Shown here one piece after another: positions 1-6,031 of a stretch of 8,837 nucleotides of DNA (within the stretch, counting starts at the first letter, position 1; each line of letters begins with the position of its first letter). The stretch comes from Bacillota bacterium. Its GTDB lineage: Bacteria > Bacillota > Clostridia > Peptostreptococcales > Anaerovoracaceae. Position numbers and translations under genes: made by a program. The notes beneath the pieces were generated by a model, which searched no databases, was not told where the DNA came from, and saw only the letters and a program-made list of their open reading frames with translations. Location: the NCBI GenBank assembly GCA_017549385.1, contig JAFYUX010000052.1:1-8837 (forward strand), written 5' to 3'.

Positions 1-2
1 AT

Positions 3-63
3 ACTTTGGGAAAAAGCCTTTGTCTTGCTTCGCGCGCAAAGTTCTTTTTACACCAAAGTTTTT
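3..63 (+). terminator. Imperfect long stem-loop with T-run, possible terminator or dispersed palindrome
   Basis: Three paired blocks can be read directly: 3-9 with 53-59 (ACTTTGG/CCAAAGT), 11-16 with 44-49 (AAAAAG/CTTTTT) and 18-22 with 37-41 (CTTTG/CAAAG). They are separated by small internal loops and enclose a 14-nt loop at 23-36. This gives about 18 base pairs. On the plus strand the stem runs into TTTTT at 59-63, which fits an intrinsic terminator for a gene lying left of the window. The near-symmetry means it could act in both directions or be a copy of a dispersed palindromic repeat. The window edge hides what lies upstream. Confidence 0.45.
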
Positions 64-188
64 ATTCGCTCATTGTATCTTCGCCACACTCCTCGCAACA
101 CTTTCTCTAGGAATTCTTTTGTTACTAATTATTTAAAAATTAATAGAATAAATTGACCAAAATTCGTTTTCAAACGTGTATATAGTGA
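64..188. other. Non-coding upstream region of the sigma factor gene
   Basis: No credible gene is present. On the minus strand only a roughly 26-codon open stretch without a start or ribosome site is found. The half nearest the sigma gene (about 121-152) is very AT-rich, which would suit an upstream promoter element. The far half (64-115) is more mixed in composition. Confidence 0.5.
154..180 (+). promoter_or_regulatory. Candidate ECF-type (autoregulatory) promoter of the sigma gene
   Basis: TGACC at 154-158 is followed after 16 nt by CGTGTA at 175-180. This resembles the TGAAAC-N16-CGT(A) layout known for many Firmicute ECF sigma promoters, and such sigma genes commonly read their own promoter. 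The -10-like CGT overlaps a small palindrome at 165-176 (CGTTT-TC-AAACG). A housekeeping reading (TTGACC at 153-158 with TATATA at 179-184) has a poor 20-bp spacer. A start site near 185 would leave a very short leader that still includes the GGGGGT ribosome site. This is pattern matching only. Confidence 0.35.
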
Positions 189-203
189 ATGGGGGTAGAT
201 AAG

Positions 204-692
204 ATGATAAATACATCAGTTCGGCCGGCTGATGATATAGAAAGAGTAATCGATACATATGGCAATATGCTGTTTAGATTGTGCTATGTGATGCTTGGAA
301 GTGAAGCTGACTCTGAAGATGTAGTACAGGAAACTTTAATCAGATATTTTCAGAAATCTACTGTTTTTAAAGACGCTGAACACGAAAAAGCATGGCTTTT
401 AAAAGTAGCATCTAACCGATGTAATGACATATTACGCTATAAATCAAGACATCCACATATGGATATTGATTCAGTAAAACATATAATTCATGAGGATGAT
501 AAAAGCGAGATATTAGATGCTCTTATGAATCTGCCGGAAAAATATAGACTTGTTTTAATCTTATATTACGTTGAAGGATATCATATTGAGGAGATTGCCA
601 GAATTATCGGTAGAACATCTTCAGCTGTAAAAATGAGATTACAAAAGGGTAGAGGGATGCTTAAAAAAGAATATATAAGGGAGAGTGTATAA
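204..692 (+). CDS. ECF-family RNA polymerase sigma factor
   Basis: This is a small sigma-70 family factor that would direct RNA polymerase to a stress- or signal-specific set of promoters. From the ATG at 204 it is 162 aa, a usual ECF length. Region 2 lies at about residues 12-80 (YGNMLFRLCYVMLG, then EDVVQETLIRYF and the AWLLKVASNRCNDILR segment). Region 4 lies at about 105-158 (LPEKYRLVLILYYVEGY followed by the helix-turn-helix HIEEIARIIGRTSSAVKMRL). I chose ATG 204 because GGGGGT at 191-196 sits about 8 nt before it, whereas the ATG at 189 has no ribosome site. The next gene begins 1 nt after the stop and encodes a membrane protein, the usual sigma/anti-sigma arrangement. Composition is AT-rich (about 35% GC in sampled lines). 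The ECF subgroup and signal cannot be told from sequence alone. Confidence 0.93.
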   Translation: MINTSVRPADDIERVIDTYGNMLFRLCYVMLGSEADSEDVVQETLIRYFQKSTVFKDAEHEKAWLLKVASNRCNDILRYKSRHPHMDIDSVKHIIHEDDKSEILDALMNLPEKYRLVLILYYVEGYHIEEIARIIGRTSSAVKMRLQKGRGMLKKEYIRESV

Positions 693-693
693 A

Positions 694-1299
694 ATGAATT
701 TATCTTCAATTAAAAATACTGTTGAATCGATAGAGATGTCTGATGAAATGCGCAAACGAATAATCAACAACACTAAAACTGCCGTTTACATGGATATGGA
801 GGTTAAAAGTATGAAAACTATCAATAAAAAACGTTTTATAGCTTTTGCAGCTGCAGCAGTATTATGCATTTGTCTGCCTATAGGTGTAATGGCTATGAAT
901 GGTACAGGATTTTTTAAAGATGTAACTAATATTTCAGGTGCTGTAACAGGTTCAGTATACGAACAGGCAACAAATGAAATTAAAGTTGAAACTGTTGTAG
1001 CAAATGATAACCTGATTATAAATGCTGATTTTGTAAATACAGATATGGTTCCGTATAGTGAATTTGATGTGTTAAAAATAGCAGAATATGAAATCGTAGA
1101 TGGTAAAGGAAACATTATTATAAATAATTCATCTACAGAATCTGTTGCTATATGTGATGGCAATATTCAGTGGACTGTAAGCACTACTGACTTAGAATCT
1201 GGTGATTATATCCTTAATATCAAATCATTTGAAGGAGGTAAAAAAGCCGATCAGCCTTTAAACGTAAGTGGCATTTGGAAATGTTCATTCTCAATTTAA
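694..1299 (+). CDS. Probable single-pass membrane anti-sigma factor
   Basis: This 201-aa protein has a cytoplasmic N-terminal segment (about residues 1-44; the stretch SDEMRKRIINN resembles the short N-terminus of RsiV-like/DUF4179-type anti-sigma proteins). One hydrophobic helix follows at about 48-67 (FIAFAAAAVLCICLPIGVMA), and then an extracytoplasmic beta-rich domain of about 130 residues ending in WKCSFSI. There is no HxxxCxxC zinc anti-sigma motif. ATG 694 is preferred over the upstream GTG at 685 because AAGGGAG at 677-683 precedes it; the GTG would sit on that ribosome site. It starts 1 nt after the sigma stop, so translation is probably coupled. By inference it holds the sigma factor at the membrane until an envelope signal releases it. 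The outer domain's ligand is unknown. GC is low (27-33% in sampled lines). Confidence 0.75.
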   Translation: MNLSSIKNTVESIEMSDEMRKRIINNTKTAVYMDMEVKSMKTINKKRFIAFAAAAVLCICLPIGVMAMNGTGFFKDVTNISGAVTGSVYEQATNEIKVETVVANDNLIINADFVNTDMVPYSEFDVLKIAEYEIVDGKGNIIINNSSTESVAICDGNIQWTVSTTDLESGDYILNIKSFEGGKKADQPLNVSGIWKCSFSI

Positions 1300-1313
1300 A
1301 ATATTCCATAAAA

Positions 1314-1345
1314 GAAAGAGGGCTGTTGTAAAACAGTCCTCTTTC
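1314..1345. terminator. Strong 14-bp hairpin after the sigma/anti-sigma unit
   Basis: GAAAGAGG at 1314-1321 pairs with CCTCTTTC at 1338-1345. The stem continues inward through a G-T wobble and CTGTT/AACAG to a 4-nt loop at 1328-1331, giving 14 pairs in all. It lies 15 nt after the anti-sigma stop codon. The plus-strand side is followed by AGCAAATAGG, which has no U-run. Read on the minus strand, the stem is followed by TTTT, so it may mainly stop transcription arriving from the phosphatase gene, or act in both directions. Confidence 0.6.
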
Positions 1346-1357
1346 AGCAAATAGGAA

Positions 1358-1393
1358 GAAATCAGCATCTGAAAAATAAAAATTGCTGATTTC
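1358..1393. repeat. 10-bp stem-loop in convergent intergenic region
   Basis: GAAATCAGCA at 1358-1367 is the exact reverse complement of TGCTGATTTC at 1384-1393, with a 16-nt A-rich loop between them. No clear U-run follows on either strand. It sits between two other hairpins and could be a secondary terminator or a 3'-end mRNA stabiliser. No function can be assigned from the sequence. Confidence 0.45.
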
Positions 1394-1409
1394 AACATTT
1401 ACTAATTAA

Positions 1410-1479
1410 AAATGCGATATATATCAGAATCCGTTAGGGCAACACCGAGCTCCGTGATTATGAGATATATATCGCATTT
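1410..1479 (-). terminator. 70-bp palindrome: perfect 16-bp stem with 38-nt loop, probable terminator of the phosphatase gene
   Basis: AAATGCGATATATATC at 1410-1425 is the exact reverse complement of 1464-1479. It starts 7 nt past the end of the phosphatase gene. On the minus strand the stem's last bases run into TTTTTAATT, so it can act as an intrinsic terminator for that gene. The loop at 1426-1463 is about 50% GC by count, much richer than the surrounding AT-rich DNA, and contains a further AATC/GATT pair (1428-1431 with 1456-1459) and a GAGCTC palindrome at 1447-1452. A loop this long is unusual for a plain terminator; a small repeat element is an alternative. Confidence 0.55.
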
Positions 1480-1486
1480 GAATTTT

Positions 1487-2278
1487 CTAAAGCTTAATAA
1501 ACTCCGGCTTTTTCTTTGTAAATGCAGTTATGTACTTAAATCCAAGTGACTTGAGATACTCTGTTGCATAATCAAAGTGGTCCGCGATGCGGTCAGGATC
1601 GTGAGCATCTGAGCCGATAGAACTGATTTCGCCACCGAGAGATCTGTAGAGTCTCAGGATATCTTCGGATGGGCATGTAGTTTCCATCTTGTACTTGAAA
1701 GAAGATGTGTTGAGCTCGATACCCTTGCCGTCCTGGATAATCATCTTGAGGATTGTTTCACAGTAGTCGGAATATTCGTTGAAGGCAGGGGAACCACCGG
1801 AGTAGCGTGCCACGATATTCATATGACCTAAGTTGCAGTAATCCTTGTAAACCTTGAGGTTGTCGTACATGTATCTGTAGTAATCCAGGAATGACTCCTT
1901 TACTGTCTTGTTATCGAAAAAATGACCTTCGTAAAGTGGCTCGCCGAGTGCACAATGGAAGGAACCTATGATATAATCGTAATCGTGTGAATTTGCTGCA
2001 GCAGAGCATTTATCAAGCTGATGATGCTGGATACCGATTTCGATACCACGCTTGATGCTGAGACGGCCTTTAAACTGTTTCTGGTAATCAGCAAGAGTGG
2101 CCATATATTCATCAAATGGAAGATCGAAAGGGTACATGTTGTCGGGATAGCCTGGATCGTAGTGGTCAGTTATACAGATTTCTGTGAGCCCTTTTTTGCA
2201 GGCACCTTCAAGCATAGCAATCATAGGTGTGTCAGAATCATCTGAAAATGATGTGTGTGTGTGATAATCATAAAACAT
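1487..2278 (-). CDS. hisK: PHP-family histidinol-phosphatase (HisJ/HisK type)
   Basis: By family this enzyme hydrolyses L-histidinol phosphate to histidinol, the penultimate intermediate before HisD, using a metal cluster of the PHP fold. It is 263 aa, normal for the family. The metal ligands are visible in order: H6 and H8 (YHTHTS), H39 (ITDH), E80 (GIEIG), H108 (GSFHC), H152 (LGHMNIV), and D224 with H226 (GSDAHDPDRIADHF). The start ATG has a textbook AGGAGGT 8 nt upstream (2287-2293 on the plus strand). It is transcribed away from the his operon from a shared intergenic region, which supports a histidine role over other PHP phosphoesterases. The monofunctional HisB of the operon lacks a phosphatase domain, so a separate phosphatase such as this is needed. 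The symbol follows Lactococcus usage; Bacillus calls it hisJ. Confidence 0.87.
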   Translation of the reverse strand: MFYDYHTHTSFSDDSDTPMIAMLEGACKKGLTEICITDHYDPGYPDNMYPFDLPFDEYMATLADYQKQFKGRLSIKRGIEIGIQHHQLDKCSAAANSHDYDYIIGSFHCALGEPLYEGHFFDNKTVKESFLDYYRYMYDNLKVYKDYCNLGHMNIVARYSGGSPAFNEYSDYCETILKMIIQDGKGIELNTSSFKYKMETTCPSEDILRLYRSLGGEISSIGSDAHDPDRIADHFDYATEYLKSLGFKYITAFTKKKPEFIKL

Positions 2279-2286
2279 ATGATATT

Positions 2287-2293
2287 ACCTCCT
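2287..2293 (-). promoter_or_regulatory. Strong ribosome binding site of the histidinol-phosphatase gene
   Basis: The plus-strand ACCTCCT reads AGGAGGT on the minus strand and lies 8 nt before the ATG at 2278. It is the best ribosome site in the window and fixes the start codon. Confidence 0.85.
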
Positions 2294-2358
2294 GTATATA
2301 AATCACCTGGAGCCGGATGTGGCTAAAGGCTTGGTATTGCAGTAATCTTACAGCAAAA

Positions 2359-2388
2359 AGTATAGCATAATTTTTTACTGATTGACAA
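2359..2388 (-). promoter_or_regulatory. Minus-strand promoter for the histidinol-phosphatase gene
   Basis: Read on the minus strand, TTGTCA (2388 down to 2383) is followed after 18 nt by TATACT (2364 down to 2359). The -10 is preceded by TG plus one base, giving an extended -10 element (TGCTATACT). The predicted start is near 2352, leaving a leader of about 73 nt. The -35 occupies the same bases as the -35 of the opposing his operon promoter. Confidence 0.65.
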
Positions 2389-2410
2389 TTACAATTAGTT
2401 GACTTATACT
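2382..2410 (+). promoter_or_regulatory. Main promoter of the his operon
   Basis: A consensus -35 TTGACA at 2382-2387 is followed after exactly 17 nt by TATACT at 2405-2410, a near-ideal sigma-A type promoter. Transcription would start near 2417, giving a leader of about 100 nt before the first his gene. No other promoter of similar quality is seen ahead of the operon. Confidence 0.75.
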
Positions 2411-2424
2411 TTTAATGTATTAGC

Positions 2425-2448
2425 GTAGTAAAGTGGTAAAGTGAGAAA
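2425..2448 (+). repeat. Three imperfect 8-bp tandem repeats just downstream of the his promoter
   Basis: GTAGTAAA, GTGGTAAA and GTGAGAAA lie head to tail at 2425-2432, 2433-2440 and 2441-2448, starting about 8 nt after the predicted start site. The position suits an operator or an RNA-binding leader element. No known regulator is recognised. Confidence 0.4.
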
Positions 2449-2461
2449 GCGATATATTTTG

Positions 2462-2478
2462 TCACAACAATAATGTGA
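2462..2478 (+). promoter_or_regulatory. Small inverted repeat in the his leader
   Basis: TCACA at 2462-2466 and TGTGA at 2474-2478 form an inverted repeat with a 7-nt spacer. It may be an operator half-site pair or a weak hairpin. Five base pairs in AT-rich DNA is close to what chance gives. Confidence 0.25.
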
Positions 2479-2517
2479 TTGTAATTAAAATCAGAATTTA
2501 TATAAATGGAGCACGAC

Positions 2518-4140
2518 ATGTTAAAGAATTTTATTCCAGAAGGTGTAGCAGACCTTAATTATGACGAATATGAAAAAATCCAGAGCATAGAAAACTCTTT
2601 AGTTAAGGTTTTCAGTGACAGTGGATACAGACAGATTCAGACTCCTACATTTGAGTATTTTGATCTCTTTGCTTCTGAAAGCGTATCTGCAGGCACAGAA
2701 GACATGTACAAGATCATGGATGCCAACGGAAAGATGATGGTTCTCAGACCGGACGCAACTATTCCTATTGCACGTATGATTGCTACTACTCATAAGAGAA
2801 ACGATGGCGAAATCAAGCTTATGTACGTTACAAACGTTTACAGAAGTGCTGATTTTAGAGCCGGCGAAAGAAGAGAGTTTAAACAGGCTGGTATCGAATA
2901 TTTTGGAACTTGTTCTCCTGAAACAGATGCAAACGTTATTGAGACTGCTATCAAGGCTCTCAGCGCTGCAGGTTTCTCAGATCTCAAGACAGAACTGGGT
3001 GATTCTAATTACTTCAGCGGCCTTCTTGATGAACTTGAAAAAGACGGCAAGATTACATTAAAAGAACAGACTACTCACCTTAGAGAGCTTATCGAAACAA
3101 AAAATGTTCCTGCTATCCAGATGTTTGCTGATGATAACGGCATCGAAGGCAAGTCAAGAGAAGTACTCCTTGCTCTTCCTGTTTTATTTGGTGACATGGA
3201 TGATGTCATTACAAGGGCAACTGAGCTTGCTCTCAATGATAAGATGCGCGAAGCCATCGAAAACGTAAAGGCCATCAAGGAAGTAATGGGTGATTCTATT
3301 GAAATTTCAGTAGACATGGGTCTTGTAAACAGACTTGAATATTATTCAGGCATGATCTTTAAGGTTTACCTTAAAAATACTGGTGTTATTGTTGGTTCAG
3401 GCGGTCGTTACGATCAGCTTATGACAAAGTTCGGTAGAGATATTCCTGCTGTAGGTTTTGGTCTCAACGTAAACACTCTCTTTGATGCTCTTGGCGCAGA
3501 TGCATCAGACAGCCAGGTTCTCAATATCGCTCTTGGCAAGGGCAGACTTGCTGATACAACAGTAAAACAGCTTCAGTCAATCGGTATAGAGTTCCCTGAT
3601 TATTCTAAAGAAAGCAGAAAGCTTTTCTTTACAGATTCAACTGGAAAATTCCGTATCATCTTCGTAAAAGCGGTAGATGTTGGTATATATGTAGAAAAGG
3701 GTGCCTGTGACGTAGGTGTTATCGGCAAGGATACTCTTCTCGAAAGCGGTTCTGACGTATTTGAAATGCTGGATCTCGGATTTGGCAAGTGTAAGTTTGC
3801 TGTAGCTGCACCAGATGGATTCAAGTATGACAAGACTAAAAAGCTCAGAGTTGCAACAAAGTATCCAAACGTTGCAAAGCAGTATTTTGCAAAGATGGGA
3901 CGTTCTATCGAAATCATCAAGATCAACGGTTCTGTAGAACTTGCTCCACTCATCGGTCTTTCTGACGTTATCGTGGATATCGTGGAAACAGGTACAACCC
4001 TTAAGGAAAACGGTCTTTCTGTAGTAGAAGAGATCGCTGATATCAGTGCAAGATTTATCGTTAACCGTGCCAGCCTCAAGACAAAGGAAAAACAGGTTGC
4101 AGAAATCATGGAAGCACTCAGAGAAAGGAACCAGCAGTAA
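2518..4140 (+). CDS. hisZG: HisZ-HisG fusion: ATP phosphoribosyltransferase with its regulatory subunit
   Basis: Step one of histidine synthesis: ATP and PRPP give phosphoribosyl-ATP. The 540-aa frame joins two proteins that are normally separate. Residues 1 to about 325 are HisZ, a histidyl-tRNA synthetase-like regulatory domain (motif 2-like ERREFKQAGIEYFG near 117-130; LVNRLEYYSGMIF near 269-281; GSGGRYDQL near 293-301). In the second motif the synthetase RGLDYY Arg position is Asn, fitting a non-aminoacylating protein. Residues about 334-540 are short-form HisG, from IALGKGRL to the PRPP-binding DIVETGTTLKENGL at 487-500. The linker is only about 8 residues. ATG 2518 is preferred over ATG 2506 because GGAG at 2508-2511 lies 6 nt before it. 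Separate HisZ and short HisG form a hetero-octamer with feedback inhibition by histidine; fusion would fix a 1:1 ratio. hisD begins 2 nt after the stop. Confidence 0.93.
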   Translation: MLKNFIPEGVADLNYDEYEKIQSIENSLVKVFSDSGYRQIQTPTFEYFDLFASESVSAGTEDMYKIMDANGKMMVLRPDATIPIARMIATTHKRNDGEIKLMYVTNVYRSADFRAGERREFKQAGIEYFGTCSPETDANVIETAIKALSAAGFSDLKTELGDSNYFSGLLDELEKDGKITLKEQTTHLRELIETKNVPAIQMFADDNGIEGKSREVLLALPVLFGDMDDVITRATELALNDKMREAIENVKAIKEVMGDSIEISVDMGLVNRLEYYSGMIFKVYLKNTGVIVGSGGRYDQLMTKFGRDIPAVGFGLNVNTLFDALGADASDSQVLNIALGKGRLADTTVKQLQSIGIEFPDYSKESRKLFFTDSTGKFRIIFVKAVDVGIYVEKGACDVGVIGKDTLLESGSDVFEMLDLGFGKCKFAVAAPDGFKYDKTKKLRVATKYPNVAKQYFAKMGRSIEIIKINGSVELAPLIGLSDVIVDIVETGTTLKENGLSVVEEIADISARFIVNRASLKTKEKQVAEIMEALRERNQQ

Positions 4141-4142
4141 AA

Positions 4143-5441
4143 ATGAAGATTTTAAAGATAAAAAAAGGCGAAGAACTCACTGCTGCTGAAGTTCTCAGCA
4201 ACAGAACTGATGACGACTTTGACGCAATTGACGCCACAGTAAAAGAAGTAATCGCAAAGGTTAGAGCAGAAGGCGACAGCGCGCTCCACTATTACAGTGC
4301 AAAATTTGGCGGTCCTGATGCAGAAACAGTAGGCGACCTCCGCGTAACAGAAGAAGAACTCCAGCAAGCTTACGACTCTCTGGACGAAGAAACACGCAGC
4401 GCATTTGAGATCGCTGCCGCGAACATCAGATCCTTCCACGAAAAGCAGCTTCAGAAGACATGGAGCTACACAGAAGGTGACGACATCATGTTAGGTCAGC
4501 TTATTAGACCTATTAGAAACGTTGGTGTATATATCCCTGGCGGTACAGCACCACTTTTCTCAACTGTATTTATGAATGTTATCCCTGCTAAGATTGCAGG
4601 TTGCCCACGTATCGTAATGATTACTCCTGCAGGCAAAGACGGCAAGATCAACAGCAAGATTTTAGCTGCTGCAAAGATTGCCGGCGCAGACGAAATCTAC
4701 AAGTCAGGTGGTGCTCAGGGTATCGCAGCTCTCGCTTACGGTACTGAAAGCATCAAAAAGGTAAATAAGATTACAGGTCCTGGCAGTGCATATGTGGCTC
4801 GTGCAAAGAAATACGTTTTCGGCACAGTAGATATCGATATGATTGCAGGTCCAAGTGAAATCACTATTATTGCTGACAAGCACGCAAATCCTGCATTTGT
4901 GGCAGCAGATATGCTTTCACAGGCAGAACATGACGTTATGGCTTCATCTGTACTTATTACAGACAGCGAAGAACTTGCTCATGCAGCTGCAGCAGAAGTT
5001 GAAAGACAGCTCAAACTTCTTGAAAGAGAAGGTATCGCAAGACAGTCTATCGACAACAATGCAGCAATCTTTATCACAGAAGATCTGGACAGCGCATTTG
5101 AAATCGCAAACGATATCGCTCCAGAACATCTCGAGCTCGAAATCGAAAATCCAAAGGATTATTTAGATAAGGTAGAATGCGCAGGTGCAGTACTTTTAGG
5201 CAGCTGGTCACCAGAACCTTTAGGCGACTACGTGGCAGGTCCAAACCACACACTTCCTACAAGCGGCACAGCGAAATTCGCGTCACCGTTAGGTGTCTAC
5301 GATTTCCAGACAAAGACAAGCATCGTTCATTATTCTGAAAGCGATCTTGCCAGAGTAAAAGATGCTATTACAAATATGGCAGACGGCGAAGGTCTTACAG
5401 CTCACGGCAACGCAGTAAGAATCAGATTCGGCGATTTATAG
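4143..5441 (+). CDS. hisD: Histidinol dehydrogenase
   Basis: A zinc enzyme that oxidises histidinol to histidine in two NAD-dependent steps, the last reaction of the pathway, in the cytosol. At 432 aa it matches the family length (about 430). Visible key residues are Q260 and H263 in LSQAEHD (zinc), the catalytic pair E328-H329 in IAPEHLELE, D362 in LGDYVAGPNHTLPT (zinc) and H421 in LTAHGNAVR (zinc). The NAD-binding stretch includes NVGVYIPGGTAPLFSTV at 126-142. It starts 2 nt after the hisZG stop. The nearest purine-rich ribosome site, AAAGGA at 4124-4129, is rather far (13 nt), so translation may depend on coupling to hisZG. The stop codon TAG overlaps the ribosome site of hisB. Nothing appears missing. 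Confidence 0.97.
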   Translation: MKILKIKKGEELTAAEVLSNRTDDDFDAIDATVKEVIAKVRAEGDSALHYYSAKFGGPDAETVGDLRVTEEELQQAYDSLDEETRSAFEIAAANIRSFHEKQLQKTWSYTEGDDIMLGQLIRPIRNVGVYIPGGTAPLFSTVFMNVIPAKIAGCPRIVMITPAGKDGKINSKILAAAKIAGADEIYKSGGAQGIAALAYGTESIKKVNKITGPGSAYVARAKKYVFGTVDIDMIAGPSEITIIADKHANPAFVAADMLSQAEHDVMASSVLITDSEELAHAAAAEVERQLKLLEREGIARQSIDNNAAIFITEDLDSAFEIANDIAPEHLELEIENPKDYLDKVECAGAVLLGSWSPEPLGDYVAGPNHTLPTSGTAKFASPLGVYDFQTKTSIVHYSESDLARVKDAITNMADGEGLTAHGNAVRIRFGDL

Positions 5442-5452
5442 AGGTGGATATT

Positions 5453-6031
5453 ATGAGAACAGCCAGCATTACAAGAAAGACAAATGAAACAGAAATCACA
5501 GTAAACCTCAATCTTGACGGCAAGGGTGAGGTAAAGTGCGATTCAGGCAACGGATTTTTTGACCACATGATTAACGCTCTGGGCAAGCACGGCGGTTTTG
5601 ACATCGAAATCCAGTGCAAGGGCGATACTTTTGTGGATTTCCACCACTCAGCAGAAGACATCGGTATCGTTTTAGGTCAGGCATTTGCAAAGTGCACTGA
5701 AGACAAAAAAGGTATCGTACGTTTCGGTACAGCTTATACACCTATGGACGAAGCTCTGGCAGCGGCATATATCGACGTTTCAGGCAGATCATATCTGGTA
5801 TTTAATGCAGAATTCCCTACAGAAAGAGTTGGCGAGTTTGAAACACAGCTCGTAGAAGAGTTCTTTAGAGCATTTGCAATGAATGCCCTTATCACTCTCC
5901 ACATCAACCTCATGTATGGCAAAAATACTCACCACATCATCGAAGCAATCTTCAAGAGTGTGGGCAGAGCTCTCGCTCAGAGTGTTGAAAAAAAGGGTGA
6001 TATTCTTCTCTCAACTAAGGGGGTTTTATAA
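5453..6031 (+). CDS. hisB: Imidazoleglycerol-phosphate dehydratase (monofunctional)
   Basis: It dehydrates imidazole glycerol phosphate to imidazole acetol phosphate, using paired manganese sites in a large homo-oligomer. It has 192 aa from ATG 5453, the usual size for the single-function enzyme without the N-terminal phosphatase domain found in enterobacteria. Metal and active-site motifs are FFDHMINALGKHGGFD (H38, H46), HHSAED (H64, H65, E68), a lone H150, and the second set NTHHIIEAIFK (H160, H161, E164). ATG 5453 is chosen because GAGGTGG at 5441-5447 lies 5 nt upstream and the product then begins MRTASITRKT like its relatives; a GTG at 5444 falls inside that ribosome site. It follows hisD closely, and hisH starts on the base after its stop. 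Confidence 0.96.
   Translation: MRTASITRKTNETEITVNLNLDGKGEVKCDSGNGFFDHMINALGKHGGFDIEIQCKGDTFVDFHHSAEDIGIVLGQAFAKCTEDKKGIVRFGTAYTPMDEALAAAYIDVSGRSYLVFNAEFPTERVGEFETQLVEEFFRAFAMNALITLHINLMYGKNTHHIIEAIFKSVGRALAQSVEKKGDILLSTKGVL

Noticed and set aside
64..143. Short open stretch on the minus strand (about 26 codons, ending in a VLRGVWRRYNERIKTLV-like sequence).
   Set aside because: No start codon with ribosome site and very short; better seen as part of a non-coding repeat.
786..1163. 125-codon open frame on the minus strand.
   Set aside because: It lies wholly inside the anti-sigma gene, lacks a ribosome site and has no family-like motifs; a shadow of the real gene.
2252..2263. Run of six TG dinucleotides (CA on the coding strand), a possible slippage or phase-variation tract.
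   Set aside because: It encodes H6-T7-H8-T9, the metal-binding HxH motif of the PHP phosphatase, and six units is short for phase variation.
2399..2427. Second promoter beginning TTGACT at 2399.
   Set aside because: At 17 nt spacing the -10 would be AGCGTA, far from consensus; the TTGACA/TATACT pair is much better.
2411..2505. T-box or other amino-acid riboswitch ahead of the his genes.
   Set aside because: No T-box consensus and no terminator/antiterminator pair could be found by eye, and the leader is too short for a classical T-box.
3600..4109. 169-codon open frame on the minus strand.
   Set aside because: It is antisense to the HisG half, whose motifs are intact; the composition is Ser/Thr/Pro-rich as expected for a shadow frame.
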